A DNA stretch of 64,000 bases. Source: an uncultured Tenacibaculum sp. GTDB lineage: Bacteria; Bacteroidota; Bacteroidia; Flavobacteriales; Flavobacteriaceae. Position 1 is the first letter of the stretch, and each line of letters opens with the position of its first letter. The stretch is taken from contig NZ_CANMLT010000010.1 of assembly GCF_947498805.1 (NCBI RefSeq), positions 1 through 64,000 on the forward strand, read 5' to 3'. Made by a program: the position numbers and the translations under genes. Shown here piece after piece: positions 52,933 to 62,885 of the stretch. The notes beneath the pieces are model-generated. The model saw only the letters and a program-made list of their open reading frames with translations, ran no database searches and was not told the DNA's origin.

Positions 52933-54438
52933 ATGATAGATTTAAAAACAGTAATTTCTACTTTATCTTCAGATGAACAACAAAAGTTCATTCTTTTCTT
53001 AGAGAAAAAAAACAAACGAAAAGATGCTAAAAACATTCAGCTATTTAAGCTTATATCAAAAGGAGAAAGCTCCACTGAGGTTATTTGTAATGCTTTATAT
53101 AAAAGTCAAAAAAAAGACGCTTATTACACTCTAAAACAACGGTTACTAGATTCTTTAATTGATTTTATAGCAAATAATAAACTACAAGGAGAAAATTCTA
53201 CCGATATTCAAATTGTAAAATACATTCTTGCGGCGAGGGACTTTTTGATCAACAAAAACTACAAAACCGCTTATAAAATTTTAGATAAGGCTGAAGGGAT
53301 TGCTAAAGAATATCAGCTATACACCATACTCAATGAAATATACCATACTAAAATTCAATATGCATATACCCTTCCCAATGCCAACATAGATGCTATTGTT
53401 CATGATTTTAAAGAGAACCAAAAAAAGTATTTACTTGAAGAAGAGTTGAACATTGTCTATGCAAAAATTAGGCAGACTCTTAAAACAATTAACTATGAAG
53501 GTGGTAGTTCTTTAGATTTTCAAGAAATAACCAACACGATCTTTAAAGAACATAACATTAGCATAGACAATGCTATGTCATTTAAGTCTTTATACCAGCT
53601 AATTACCATAGTAAGTATTTCTGCATTTATGAATAAAGATTTTATAACTGTTGAATCTTTTCTTCTTAGTACTTATAAAAATTTAAAAAAGGAAAACGAC
53701 AAACAACTTTATTATCATATTAGAATACTATATTTAATTTCTAACATCTTATTTAGAAATAAAAACTTTGCTAAATCCATGCATTATCTTGATCTAATGC
53801 ATGAGTGTATGTTACAAAACAAAAAGAAATACTATAATCATTTTAAATACAATCATCAATTACTCGTAGCTCTAAATAAAAACTATACCAATAAACAACA
53901 GGAAGGTATAGCTATTTTGGAAAGTCTAGTAAACATAAAAAATATAGATCCTAAAACGATGTTAGACATACGTTTAAGTTTGATTATGTTTTATTTTCAG
54001 AATAATCAACTGAAAAAAGCACAACAATTATTCTCTAAATTTTATCATTCTGATCAATGGTATATTGAGAAAAATGGTATGGAATGGACTATTAAAAAGA
54101 ATCTTATTGAAATTTTATTACATTTAGAATTAAGTAATATTGATCTATTTGAATCTAGATTTCTAAGCTTTAAAAGAAAGTACTACGATTATTTAAAATC
54201 CATAAATCAACTGCGTGTTATCAATTACTTAAGCCTAGTTGAGAGTATTTATAAAAACCCAACAACGGCTATTTCTTCGGAGTTTTTTGATAAAGTTGAA
54301 AGTTCTTTTGATTTTATTGGAGCCAAACATGAAGATATTTTTGTAATGAGTTTTTATGCTTGGTTAAAGAGTAAAATGTATGAAAAACCCATATTTGATA
54401 TAACTTTAGAGTTAATCAATAAGGTTCAAAACAAATAA
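52933..54438 (+). CDS. Large helical-repeat protein of unknown function
   Basis: 501 aa, almost entirely predicted helix with no transmembrane segment or signal peptide. Weak TPR-like spacing is visible (e.g. NKNYKTAYKILDKAEGIAKEY near 113-133, NKNFAKSMHYLDLMHECM near 274-291, NNQLKKAQQLFSKFYH). The N-terminal 90 residues (LSSDEQQKFILFLEKKNKRKDAKNIQLFKLI...YYTLKQRLLDSLIDFI) form a conserved-looking module seen in flavobacterial proteins of this kind. Probably a cytoplasmic scaffold. I do not recognise a named family. It converges on the Crp/Fnr-type regulator gene. Confidence 0.7.
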   Translation: MIDLKTVISTLSSDEQQKFILFLEKKNKRKDAKNIQLFKLISKGESSTEVICNALYKSQKKDAYYTLKQRLLDSLIDFIANNKLQGENSTDIQIVKYILAARDFLINKNYKTAYKILDKAEGIAKEYQLYTILNEIYHTKIQYAYTLPNANIDAIVHDFKENQKKYLLEEELNIVYAKIRQTLKTINYEGGSSLDFQEITNTIFKEHNISIDNAMSFKSLYQLITIVSISAFMNKDFITVESFLLSTYKNLKKENDKQLYYHIRILYLISNILFRNKNFAKSMHYLDLMHECMLQNKKKYYNHFKYNHQLLVALNKNYTNKQQEGIAILESLVNIKNIDPKTMLDIRLSLIMFYFQNNQLKKAQQLFSKFYHSDQWYIEKNGMEWTIKKNLIEILLHLELSNIDLFESRFLSFKRKYYDYLKSINQLRVINYLSLVESIYKNPTTAISSEFFDKVESSFDFIGAKHEDIFVMSFYAWLKSKMYEKPIFDITLELINKVQNK

Positions 54439-54458
54439 AAGGATAATACCATTTAAAA

Positions 54459-55034
54459 CTAACCTTTTAAAATTTCTTTTCTAATCCTGCTTAAACTTTG
54501 CGTGGTAATTCCTAAATAGGAAGCTATGTGGTAATTTTTGATATGCTGCTCTATATTTGCATATGATTTTGAAAAATTAATATAGCGTTCCTTAGCGGTT
54601 TGAGAGAGTACTGCCAGCGTTCTTTTTTGTGATTTAGCCATAAATCGCTCTACCTTTTTTCTTATATGATGTTCAATAGCAGGTATTTTTAACAATGCTT
54701 CCTCAAAGTCTTTTTTTTCAACTCTTAACACAGTAGACTCTTTAATGACTTCAATATTCAATAGAGATTTCTCATCTAAAAAATAACTTATATAATCACT
54801 AATCCACCAATCATTTACCGCAAATTGTAGTGTGTGCTCTTTTCCTTTTGGATCAATAAAAAAAGTACGTAAGCATCCCTCTAATACATAATACTGATGA
54901 TTTACTTCTTGTTCTGAATTTAAAATGAGTTCTCCTTTTTTAAAGGTTTCTCTTTTAAAAATCGTAGCTAAGTAATCCAGTTCTTGATTAGATAATAATA
55001 ACCCCTTAAATATTATCAACAATGCCCCTTTCAT
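54459..55034 (-). CDS. Crp/Fnr family transcriptional regulator without Fe-S cysteines
   Basis: 191 aa. Cyclic-nucleotide-binding-like beta-roll (about 20-110: FKKGELILNSEQEVNHQYYVLEGCLRTFF), long dimerisation helix, and a short C-terminal HTH (HIASYLGITTQSLSRIRKEI, 170-189). The N-terminal Cys cluster of FNR is absent; only one Cys (in EGCLRTF) is present. In the recognition helix the Glu that reads the TGA half of CRP/FNR sites is replaced by Gln (TQSLSR against FNR VETISR). So it is not an obvious reader of the ATGAY-N4-RTCAT sites. Confidence 0.87.
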   Translation of the reverse strand: MKGALLIIFKGLLLSNQELDYLATIFKRETFKKGELILNSEQEVNHQYYVLEGCLRTFFIDPKGKEHTLQFAVNDWWISDYISYFLDEKSLLNIEVIKESTVLRVEKKDFEEALLKIPAIEHHIRKKVERFMAKSQKRTLAVLSQTAKERYINFSKSYANIEQHIKNYHIASYLGITTQSLSRIRKEILKG

Positions 55035-55095
55035 TATCCTAAAGTTAGGATAAAAAAATTACTTTTGAAACGAAATCATCGAATATTTCAAATGA

Positions 55096-56250
55096 TTAAA
55101 GAAGTGATTCCAAATAATGTTCCTCGATTTGATATGCTTTTTTCAATTCTAAAATTTTAGAATCAACCATTTCAACATCCGTATTTTTTGAAGATTTTGT
55201 ACCTATTAGCATCACGTTTTTACGGGTATGTTCGTTACTTATAAATTCAAACACCTTGGTATTATATTGATGCCTTTCTAGTATTAAAGCACGAATGGTA
55301 TCCGTAACCATTTCAAACTGACGTTCTTTAAAAATACCGTATTTTAATAATGGACTCTCCTGCTCTTTCCCTTTTACCTGCTGGCGAATTTGCTTATGAC
55401 AGCAAGGTGCACAAATGATTAATTCAGCCTTTGCTGATAGTCCTTTAAAAATGGCATCATCGGTAGCCGTATCACAGGCATGTAAAGCTATTAAAATATC
55501 TATTTTGTCATTGTCATACTCTTGAATAGATTGTGCTACAAACTTTAATCCAGAAAAATCACATTTCTTTGCAATATCATTACAATAGTTTACCAAACTT
55601 TCACGCAATTCAATTCCAGTAACATGAACGCTATGTTCTTTTTTATTAACTAAGTAATCATATAAAGCAAAGGTTAAATATCCTTTTCCAGATCCCATAT
55701 CAACAATATTAATACGTTTAGAAAGCTTTACAGACTTCAATTGTGTCTCTATTATTTCTAAATATTTATTGATTTGTCTGTATTTATCAGCCATTTTAGG
55801 AATAACTTTCCCTTCTTTATCTGTAATTCCTAAATGAAACAAATACGCACTGTTCTCTGCACGCTTTACCTTTTGCTTATCATGCGTTTCAGGTAACTTA
55901 TTCTTAAAGCTAGGGTGCGATGTCTTATAACTAACCTTTTTCTTTTTAGAAATAAATACCAACAAATCATTTTGTAATGTAAATAAGGTAGCCGCTCTAA
56001 ACTTTTCAGAAAGTAATTCTTCTAAAACTTCCATACTTTCAGATAAGGTATAATTCTTTACCTGATCATTTGTAGTGTATCGGTATAAGAATTGAAAATA
56101 TAACTCTCCCTTTAATTCTATCTGACGAACATATACATTTGCCAATTCATCACTTTTACGAATTGGTTTACTCAGCGTAAGTTTTACGAAATTGTTCTTT
56201 TGAATACTGTTCTGAAATTCAGAGAATAATTGTTCCAAGGCTTCTTTCAT
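55096..56250 (-). CDS. Class I SAM-dependent methyltransferase (GSTCD/METTL-like)
   Basis: 384 aa from ATG at 56250; the frame is open 13 codons further but the ATG precedes MKEALEQLFSEF and is preferred. N-terminal helical and strand region of about 140 residues, then a Rossmann methyltransferase domain with SAM motif IVDMGSGKGYLTFAL (about 197-211), DILIALHACDTATDDAI and CAPCCHKQIRQQ. These DIG(G)GKG and CAPCCHK blocks characterise a family that includes the methyltransferase half of eukaryotic GSTCD; substrate unknown, perhaps RNA. Single gene. Confidence 0.82.
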   Translation of the reverse strand: MKEALEQLFSEFQNSIQKNNFVKLTLSKPIRKSDELANVYVRQIELKGELYFQFLYRYTTNDQVKNYTLSESMEVLEELLSEKFRAATLFTLQNDLLVFISKKKKVSYKTSHPSFKNKLPETHDKQKVKRAENSAYLFHLGITDKEGKVIPKMADKYRQINKYLEIIETQLKSVKLSKRINIVDMGSGKGYLTFALYDYLVNKKEHSVHVTGIELRESLVNYCNDIAKKCDFSGLKFVAQSIQEYDNDKIDILIALHACDTATDDAIFKGLSAKAELIICAPCCHKQIRQQVKGKEQESPLLKYGIFKERQFEMVTDTIRALILERHQYNTKVFEFISNEHTRKNVMLIGTKSSKNTDVEMVDSKILELKKAYQIEEHYLESLL

Positions 56251-56386
56251 ATTGCAAAAATAGCTAATAATACCTTCTCTGAATAACACTATAGTTTTTT
56301 AATTTAACCTTTTCATCAAGCATTCTCGTTCCTAGAAACTCAAAAAAAATGCTTAAATTTAAAGAGTATCAATAACTTAGAAGGTC

Positions 56387-56788
56387 ATGAGAAATTTATT
56401 AATACTACTTGTTTTTTTTATTTGTGCTACTACTACCTACGGTCAAAACACTGGATTGAAATTAAAAAATGTAAAATCTAAGTATCAAAATGTATTTTTT
56501 AGATCTCCTGGTAAATACAATGGTAAAGAACAAGTATTTAGAGTTAAAGAAATTGCTTTTTCTACTAGTTTTAAAGGCTCTAAATCTAAAAACCAATATC
56601 AAATTTCAATTTCGGGTCATGTAAATAATAACAAAGAAGAAATTATTTACAATGCTAAAAATATTGATGAATTAAACTATTATTCTAAGGTTTTTAAAAG
56701 TAACTATAAAAAAATATTGCTATTTGAGTATAGTTACTTTATTAATTCTAAAAAGTACCATGATACTTCAATTTCTGTTGAGTATTAA
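56387..56788 (+). CDS. Small secreted protein of unknown function
   Basis: 133 aa. Clear signal peptide (1-19, ending TTYGQ). The mature part is Lys/Tyr/Ser/Asn-rich with probable beta-strands (KEQVFRVKEIAFSTSF; KNQYQISISGHV). No Cys in the mature part. I recognise no family. Its stop directly abuts the hisIE stop from the other strand, leaving no room for a terminator between them. Confidence 0.65.
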   Translation: MRNLLILLVFFICATTTYGQNTGLKLKNVKSKYQNVFFRSPGKYNGKEQVFRVKEIAFSTSFKGSKSKNQYQISISGHVNNNKEEIIYNAKNIDELNYYSKVFKSNYKKILLFEYSYFINSKKYHDTSISVEY

Positions 56789-57394
56789 TTAGCTTCTATT
56801 TTTTAAAACTTCTTCAATATCACTAAAGGTATATCCTTTCGCTTTTAGTAATATTAAATAGTGGTACAATAAATCTGCTGCTTCATTTTTAAACAATTCT
56901 TCATTATCATCTTTTGCCTCTATAACTAATTCTACAGCCTCTTCACCTACCTTTTGAGCAACCTTGTTTATTCCCCTCTTAAATAATTTATTGGTATATG
57001 AATCTTCTATATTATTGTCTATTCTATTGTGTATTGTACTTTCTAAACTATATACAAAACCTTTAGATGTTTCTTCAGCAAAACACGATGTAAAACCTTT
57101 ATGACATGTTGGTCCTACCGGATCGGCTTTTATTAAAAGAGTATCATTGTCACAATCCAATAAAATGTCTTTCACAAATAAATAGTTCCCAGAGGTTTCC
57201 CCTTTTGTCCATAATCTATTTTTACTTCTACTATAAAAAGTAACTTTTCCTTCTTTTTGAGTCTTTATAAAAGCCTCTTCGTTCATGTACCCTAACATTA
57301 ACACTTGCAGTGTAGTATTATCTTGTACAATTACAGGAACAAGTCCATTTACTAAAGGAATCAATTCGTTTCCCTTGTTAAAATCTATATTCAT
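56789..57394 (-). CDS. hisIE: Phosphoribosyl-AMP cyclohydrolase / phosphoribosyl-ATP pyrophosphatase
   Basis: 201 aa bifunctional enzyme for steps 2 and 3 of histidine synthesis. HisI domain about 1-110 with metal/catalytic residues in LDCDNDTLLIKADPVGPTCHKGFTSCF; HisE domain about 115-200 with KVGEEAVELVIEAKDDNEELFKNEAADLLYHYLILL. Its ATG overlaps the hisF stop by 4 nt. Last gene of the his operon. Confidence 0.95.
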   Translation of the reverse strand: MNIDFNKGNELIPLVNGLVPVIVQDNTTLQVLMLGYMNEEAFIKTQKEGKVTFYSRSKNRLWTKGETSGNYLFVKDILLDCDNDTLLIKADPVGPTCHKGFTSCFAEETSKGFVYSLESTIHNRIDNNIEDSYTNKLFKRGINKVAQKVGEEAVELVIEAKDDNEELFKNEAADLLYHYLILLKAKGYTFSDIEEVLKNRS

Positions 57395-58143
57395 CTTACC
57401 GGTATGTTGTTTGTTTTTAATGCTTCTTTTAATCTTGGTATCGGAATCTCTCCAAAGTGAAAAATACTCGCTGCTAATCCCGCACTGGCTTGAGTTTTTG
57501 TAAAAACCTCTTCAAAGTGTTTTACTTTCCCTGCACCACCAGAAGCTATCACTGGAATGTTCACTAATTCACTAACTTCCTTGGTTATATCGAGATCAAA
57601 CCCATCCTTAGTTCCGTCACTATTCATGGAGGTTAATAATATTTCTCCTGCACCTAATTTCTCCACTTCTTTTGCCCATTGTAGAGTTTCCCAAGTGGTT
57701 TCATAAGTACCGCCTTTGGTAAATACCTTACCTGTTCCATCTACACTTTTTGTATCTATTGCCACCACCACAAATTGACTTCCGAAACGTTCTTTTAAAT
57801 CAACTATTAATTGTGGATTTTTCACAGCAGAAGAGTTAATACTAACTTTATCTGCCCCAGCCTTAATCAAAGCTAATGCGTCTTCCACAGAACTGATTCC
57901 ACCACCAACAGTAAACGGAATGTTTATTTCTTCGGCTATTTTTTCAACTAAACTTATTAAGGTTTTTCTATCTTCTAGTGTGGCAGTAATATCTAAAAAG
58001 ATCAATTCATCTGCTCCATCTTTTACATATTGCTTTGCTAATTCAATGGGATCACCAGCATCTTTAATATCAACAAAATTTACTCCTTTAACGGTTCTTC
58101 CATTTTTTATATCTAAACAAGGTATGATTCTTTTCTTTAGCAT
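57391..58143 (-). CDS. hisF: Imidazole glycerol phosphate synthase cyclase subunit
   Basis: 250 aa TIM barrel. Takes ammonia from HisH and converts PRFAR to imidazole glycerol phosphate and AICAR. Catalytic Asp residues in CLDIKNGRTVKGVNF (D11) and VVAIDTKSVDGTGKVFTKG; phosphate-binding loops VGGGISS and IASGGAG. Overlaps hisA by 7 nt and hisIE by 4 nt. Confidence 0.96.
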   Translation of the reverse strand: MLKKRIIPCLDIKNGRTVKGVNFVDIKDAGDPIELAKQYVKDGADELIFLDITATLEDRKTLISLVEKIAEEINIPFTVGGGISSVEDALALIKAGADKVSINSSAVKNPQLIVDLKERFGSQFVVVAIDTKSVDGTGKVFTKGGTYETTWETLQWAKEVEKLGAGEILLTSMNSDGTKDGFDLDITKEVSELVNIPVIASGGAGKVKHFEEVFTKTQASAGLAASIFHFGEIPIPRLKEALKTNNIPVR

Positions 58144-58850
58144 AATTCCTGTAATTCTTTTAACGTTATTCTACCTTCGTAAATCGCCTTTCCTATAATG
58201 ACTCCTTCACATCCTATCTCTTTAACTTTGTATAAATCTTCTATATTAGAAACTCCTCCACTCGCTATTAAATTCACCTTGGAATTCTTAAGAATTTCTT
58301 CGTATAAATTATTGGAAGTTCCTTGTAGCATGCCATCTTTAGCAACATCGGTACAAATAACATTTTGAACTCCTATTTCTTCATAATCCTTAATAAAATC
58401 GACTACATCTACTTCTGATGTTTGCATCCATCCGTGGGTTGCTATTTTTCTATTTTTACAATCTGCTCCCAGTATAATTTTACTACTTCCATATTTTGAT
58501 AACCAATTGATAAAAGTATCTGGTTTTTTTACAGCAATACTTCCTCCTGTTATTTGACTTGCTCCTGATTCAAAAGCTATATTCAAATCTTCATCAGATT
58601 TCAAACCTCCTCCAAAATCTATTTTTAAACTAGTTTTAGAAGCTATTTCCTCTAACACTTTATAGTTAATTATTTTACTCGATTTGGCTCCATCTAGGTC
58701 TACTAAATGTAAGTATTGAATTCCGTTGGCTTCAAACTCCTTGGCAACCTCTACTGGGTTTTCATTATATATTTTCTTTGTATTATAATCTCCTTTTGTA
58801 AGACGAACACATTTTCCTTCAATAATATCTATAGCTGGTATAATTCTCAT
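58137..58850 (-). CDS. hisA: ProFAR isomerase
   Basis: 237 aa TIM barrel closely related in fold to HisF. Catalytic Asp in AIDIIEGKCVRLTKGDY (D8) and in CTDVAKDGMLQGTS; phosphate loops DFGGGLKSDEDL and IASGGVSN. It performs the Amadori rearrangement of ProFAR to PRFAR. Overlaps hisH by 4 nt and hisF by 7 nt. Confidence 0.96.
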   Translation of the reverse strand: MRIIPAIDIIEGKCVRLTKGDYNTKKIYNENPVEVAKEFEANGIQYLHLVDLDGAKSSKIINYKVLEEIASKTSLKIDFGGGLKSDEDLNIAFESGASQITGGSIAVKKPDTFINWLSKYGSSKIILGADCKNRKIATHGWMQTSEVDVVDFIKDYEEIGVQNVICTDVAKDGMLQGTSNNLYEEILKNSKVNLIASGGVSNIEDLYKVKEIGCEGVIIGKAIYEGRITLKELQELC

Positions 58851-59434
58851 TTTTCTAATTCTAAAAAATTCTTTAATAATTGTTCTCCCACACTTGCCGA
58901 CTTTTCTGGATGAAACTGCATCGCGTAAAAATTATTTTTTTGCATTACTGAACTAAACTCTTTTATATAATTACAGGTAGCAATAGTTTCGTTACAGGTT
59001 TCTGCATAATAACCATGTACGTAATACACATCATCAGTTAAATTTATTCCTTTTAGCAAGGTAGTCTCTTCTTTTTTTGAAAAACTATTCCACCCCATAT
59101 GTGGTACCTTATCTTCTGGAGGAAACTGTTTGGTTTCCGTATCAAAAACTCCTAAACAAAGAGTATTTCCTTCTTCTGAAGATTTGCACATCAACTGCAG
59201 TCCTAAACAAATACCCAACGTAGGTTGCTTTAGAGATAAAATAACTTCATCTAGCTTTCTTTCCCTTAGATAACTCATAGCTGAACTTGCTTCTCCAACT
59301 CCTGGAAAAATTACTTTAGTAGCTTTACGAATCTCTTCTGGATTATCTGTTATTATACTTTCATACCCCAAACGAGCAACTGCATTTTGTACAGATCGTA
59401 TATTTCCTGCATTGTATTTTATAATTGCTATCAT
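58847..59434 (-). CDS. hisH: Imidazole glycerol phosphate synthase glutaminase subunit
   Basis: 195 aa class I glutamine amidotransferase. Nucleophile Cys in LGICLGLQLMCKSSEEG (about residue 80), catalytic His/Glu in QFHPEKS near the C-terminus, oxyanion strand PGVGEASSAM. It supplies ammonia to HisF. One base separates it from hisB upstream. Confidence 0.96.
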   Translation of the reverse strand: MIAIIKYNAGNIRSVQNAVARLGYESIITDNPEEIRKATKVIFPGVGEASSAMSYLRERKLDEVILSLKQPTLGICLGLQLMCKSSEEGNTLCLGVFDTETKQFPPEDKVPHMGWNSFSKKEETTLLKGINLTDDVYYVHGYYAETCNETIATCNYIKEFSSVMQKNNFYAMQFHPEKSASVGEQLLKNFLELEK

Positions 59435-59435
59435 T

Positions 59436-60569
59436 TTATAAAGTTCCTTTTGTTGAAGGCAATATCATTTTAGTTGTATCTCTCTTAACCGCTACCTTTA
59501 TAGCCTTTGCAAATGCTTTGAAAATTGCTTCTATTTTGTGGTGTTCATTCGTTCCTTCTGCTTTTATATTTAAATTACATTTAGCTCCATCTGTAAACGA
59601 TTTAAAAAAGTGATAGAACATTTCCGTTGGCATTTTACCAATCATTTCACGTTTAAATTCAGCATCCCAAACCAACCAGTTTCGTCCACCAAAATCAATA
59701 GCTACTTGTGCTAAACAATCGTCCATAGGTAAACAAAATCCATAACGCTCTATACCTAACTTATTCCCTAAAGCTTTTGCAAAAACTTCTCCTAAAGCTA
59801 TTGCAGTATCTTCTATCGTGTGGTGCTCATCAACTTCCAAATCTCCTTTTACACCAATTGTTAAGTCCATTTGTCCATGTCTTGCAATTTGATCTAACAT
59901 ATGGTCAAAAAAGGCAATCCCTGTATCAATTTCACTCTTTCCTGTTCCATCTAAATTAACGGCTATTTTTATCTTGGTTTCATTCGTATTCCTTTCTATA
60001 GTAGCAAACCTGTCCTTAAGTTTCAAAAACTCATAAATTGCATTCCAATCATTACTTTCTAATGCTATAAACTCATCTAGCTTACTTCTTTTAACAGTTA
60101 TTTCATCAGCTCCAAAATAAGTTTCATCATTAATATAAATTCCTTTTGAACCAAGGTTTTTGGCAAGTTCAACATCCGTTAATCGATCTCCAATTACAAA
60201 TGAATTGGCTAAATCATATTCTTCAGAAAAATACTTATTCAATAAACCTGTATTCGGTTTTCTAGTAGGTTGATTATCTTTTGCAAAGGTTCTATCTATG
60301 ATTTCTTCGGAAAATTCTATCCCCTCTTCTTTCAACGTTTTCATTACAAAATTGTGCACTGGCCAAAATGTATTTTCTGGATATACTTCTGTTCCCAATC
60401 CATCTTGATTGGTTACCAATACCAATTCAAAATCTAATTCTTTAGCTATCTTACTCAATCCTTGAAATACTTTCGGATAAAATTCAAGCTTTTCAAAAGA
60501 ATCAGTTTGTTCGTCTGCTGGTTCTTTAATTAAAGTTCCATCTCTATCGATAAATAATACTTTTCTCAT
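59436..60569 (-). CDS. hisB: Histidinol-phosphatase / imidazoleglycerol-phosphate dehydratase fusion
   Basis: 377 aa. N-terminal HAD-type histidinol-phosphate phosphatase (FIDRDGTLIKEP, nucleophile Asp 8 with second Asp 10; IGDRLTDVELAKNLG) and C-terminal IGP dehydratase from about 185 with Mn-binding EVDEHHTIEDTAIALGEV and TNEHHKIEAIFKAFAKA. Bifunctional HisB as in enteric bacteria and many Bacteroidota. Three bases separate it from hisC. Confidence 0.96.
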   Translation of the reverse strand: MRKVLFIDRDGTLIKEPADEQTDSFEKLEFYPKVFQGLSKIAKELDFELVLVTNQDGLGTEVYPENTFWPVHNFVMKTLKEEGIEFSEEIIDRTFAKDNQPTRKPNTGLLNKYFSEEYDLANSFVIGDRLTDVELAKNLGSKGIYINDETYFGADEITVKRSKLDEFIALESNDWNAIYEFLKLKDRFATIERNTNETKIKIAVNLDGTGKSEIDTGIAFFDHMLDQIARHGQMDLTIGVKGDLEVDEHHTIEDTAIALGEVFAKALGNKLGIERYGFCLPMDDCLAQVAIDFGGRNWLVWDAEFKREMIGKMPTEMFYHFFKSFTDGAKCNLNIKAEGTNEHHKIEAIFKAFAKAIKVAVKRDTTKMILPSTKGTL

Positions 60570-60572
60570 TTT

Positions 60573-61598
60573 TTATAGTTCTCCTAGTGTGTTGATTAGT
60601 TTTTGATTTTCTTCTGGACTACCAATTGTGATACGTAAACAATTGTTTATAACTGTATTCCTATTTCTTGTAATTATTTTCTTTTCCACTAAGTCTTTGT
60701 ACAATTTATCAGCATCTTCAACTTCAATCAATACAAAATTGGCTTCTGTAGGATATATCTTTTTCACCATTGGGATTTTAGATAACTGATCAATTACCTT
60801 TGCTCTTTCTATTAAGATGATGTTCTTTTCAATTCCGAATTTTGATTGATTATTTAAGCTCACCAAAACTGCTTTCTGATTCAAAGAACTCACATTATAC
60901 GGTGGCTTTACTTTATTATATAGATCAATAATATTTGAATTTGCATACGCTGTACCCACTCTTGCACCTGCTAACCCCCATGCCTTACTAAAAGTTTGGC
61001 TCACAATTAAATTTGGGTAATTCTTAATTTCACTGATAAAAGATTCTTTTGTACTAAAATCAATATAAGCCTCATCAATGATAACAACTCCATTAAAATT
61101 TTTGAGGATATAGATGATATCGTCTTTGTTAATAATGTTGCCTGTTGGGTTGTTTGGTGAGCATATAAAAATCAGTTTTACATCATCCATTTCTAAATAT
61201 GGTTGTAATTGATTTAGATTAATTTGAAAATCGGCTAAAAGTGGCTGTTTGATTAACTCAATGTTATTTATTCCAGCAGATACATCGTACATACCATATG
61301 TAGGAGAAAAAGTTAAAGCTTTGTCTTTCCCTGGCTCACAAAAAATTCGAAAAGCTAAGTCAATTACTTCATCACTTCCATTGCCTACAAAAATCTGATC
61401 TAAATTGGCTTTTTTAATTTCTGAAAGTTTTTCTTTAATACGAATTTGTTGTGGGTCTGGATAACGATTTAAAGTTCCAAACGGATTTTCATTGGCATCT
61501 AAATACACATCAGCAACGCCTTTAAATTCATCTCTCGCAGACGAATAAGCTTTTAATTGTTGAATATTTGAACGAACTATTTTCTCTAAATTAAACAT
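60573..61598 (-). CDS. hisC: Histidinol-phosphate aminotransferase
   Basis: 341 aa fold-type I PLP enzyme. Landmarks: YLDANENPFG, GNGSDEVIDL, CSPNNPTGN, IIDEAYIDF, and PLP-Lys in SQTFSKAWGLAGARVG (about K204). Converts imidazole acetol phosphate to histidinol phosphate. Overlaps the end of hisD by 8 nt, implying coupled translation. Confidence 0.96.
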   Translation of the reverse strand: MFNLEKIVRSNIQQLKAYSSARDEFKGVADVYLDANENPFGTLNRYPDPQQIRIKEKLSEIKKANLDQIFVGNGSDEVIDLAFRIFCEPGKDKALTFSPTYGMYDVSAGINNIELIKQPLLADFQINLNQLQPYLEMDDVKLIFICSPNNPTGNIINKDDIIYILKNFNGVVIIDEAYIDFSTKESFISEIKNYPNLIVSQTFSKAWGLAGARVGTAYANSNIIDLYNKVKPPYNVSSLNQKAVLVSLNNQSKFGIEKNIILIERAKVIDQLSKIPMVKKIYPTEANFVLIEVEDADKLYKDLVEKKIITRNRNTVINNCLRITIGSPEENQKLINTLGEL

Positions 61599-62880
61599 TG
61601 TTAATCTCTTTTAATCTTATGGTAACTGCATTTTTGTGTGCCTGTAAGCCTTCAGCTTCTGCCATTAACTCTATGGCATTTCCTATATTTAATATCCCTT
61701 GCTGAGTTACTTCCTGAAATGTAATTTTCTTTACAAAACTGTCTAAAGAAACTCCGCTGTAGTTTTTAGCATATCCGTTAGTTGGTAATGTGTGATTGGT
61801 TCCACTGGCATAATCCCCTGCACTTTCACAACTATAATTCCCTAAGAAAACAGATCCTGCATTCGTGATTCCTTCGATATAATTAAAAGGCTCTAAAGAT
61901 GCTATGATTAAATGTTCTGGAGCGTACACATTACTAAACTCAATACATTCTTCTTTAGAGTTTAATACAACTGAAAAACTATTTCCAAGGGCTTTTTCTG
62001 CAATTTCTTTTCTGTCTAAAAGATTCAACTGAATCTTCAATTCTTTATTAACTTTTTCAATAACGGACTCATCTGTTCCTACTAGCACAACCTGACTATC
62101 TTCTCCATGTTCTGCTTGAGAGAGTAAATCTGCCGCTATAAATCCTGGATTAGAAGTTTCATCGGCAATCACCAATACCTCACTTGGTCCTGCCGGCATA
62201 TCAATGGCAACACCATCTTGTTGTACTAGTTCTTTTGCTTTAGTTACATACTGATTTCCTGGACCCAAAATCTTATACACTTTTGGAACTGTTTCTGTTC
62301 CATATGCCATTGCAGCTATTGCTTGAGCCCCTCCAACTTTAAATATTTTAGTTACTCCAACTAAAGATGCAGTATATAAAATAGCTGGATCAATTTCTCC
62401 TTTTACATTCGGCGGAGTACACAAAACTATTTCTTTACATCCCGCTATTTTTGCCGGAATACCTAGCATTAAAATGGTTGAAAACAAAGGTGCTGTTCCT
62501 CCAGGAATATATAATCCTACTTTATCAATAGCCACACTTTTCCTCCAACAAGTAACTCCCTTAGTTGTTTCTACTTTTGTTTCTTGTTCTTTTTGAGAAG
62601 TATGAAACCTTTCAATATTACTTTTTGCTAGTTGAATTGCTTCTTGCAATTCTTCTGAAACTAAAGTTTTTGCCAATGCTATTTCTTCATTGGTTACTTC
62701 TACAGAAGAAAGCTCAACTCTATCAAATAACGCAGCATAGCGAATCAATGCTTCGTCTTTATTTTGCTTGACATCTTCTAAAATTGCAATTACTTTTTTC
62801 TCAAGATTTCCTTGATCAAAAGTGGCTCTTTTACAAATAGAAGTCCATTCTTTTATTGGTGGATTTTTAATTGTTTTCAT
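61591..62880 (-). CDS. hisD: Histidinol dehydrogenase
   Basis: 429 aa. Zn-dependent NAD enzyme doing the last two oxidations to histidine. Family blocks: VGLYIPGGTAPLFSTILMLGIPA, GGAQAIAAMAYGTE, GPGNQYVTKAKELVQ, IDMPAGPSEVLVIAD, LLSQAEHGEDSQ with the Zn-ligand Gln/His, YAPEHLI, and SGTNHTLPT. It sits 5 bp after hisG and overlaps hisC. Confidence 0.97.
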   Translation of the reverse strand: MKTIKNPPIKEWTSICKRATFDQGNLEKKVIAILEDVKQNKDEALIRYAALFDRVELSSVEVTNEEIALAKTLVSEELQEAIQLAKSNIERFHTSQKEQETKVETTKGVTCWRKSVAIDKVGLYIPGGTAPLFSTILMLGIPAKIAGCKEIVLCTPPNVKGEIDPAILYTASLVGVTKIFKVGGAQAIAAMAYGTETVPKVYKILGPGNQYVTKAKELVQQDGVAIDMPAGPSEVLVIADETSNPGFIAADLLSQAEHGEDSQVVLVGTDESVIEKVNKELKIQLNLLDRKEIAEKALGNSFSVVLNSKEECIEFSNVYAPEHLIIASLEPFNYIEGITNAGSVFLGNYSCESAGDYASGTNHTLPTNGYAKNYSGVSLDSFVKKITFQEVTQQGILNIGNAIELMAEAEGLQAHKNAVTIRLKEINNV

Positions 62881-62885
62881 AATAT

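Noticed and set aside
54459..55034. The Crp/Fnr gene in the window as the regulator of the ATGAY-N4-RTCAT sites
   Set aside because: It lacks FNR cluster cysteines and has Gln in place of the Glu that reads the TGA half-site, and its own gene is outside the island. The regulator is probably encoded elsewhere.
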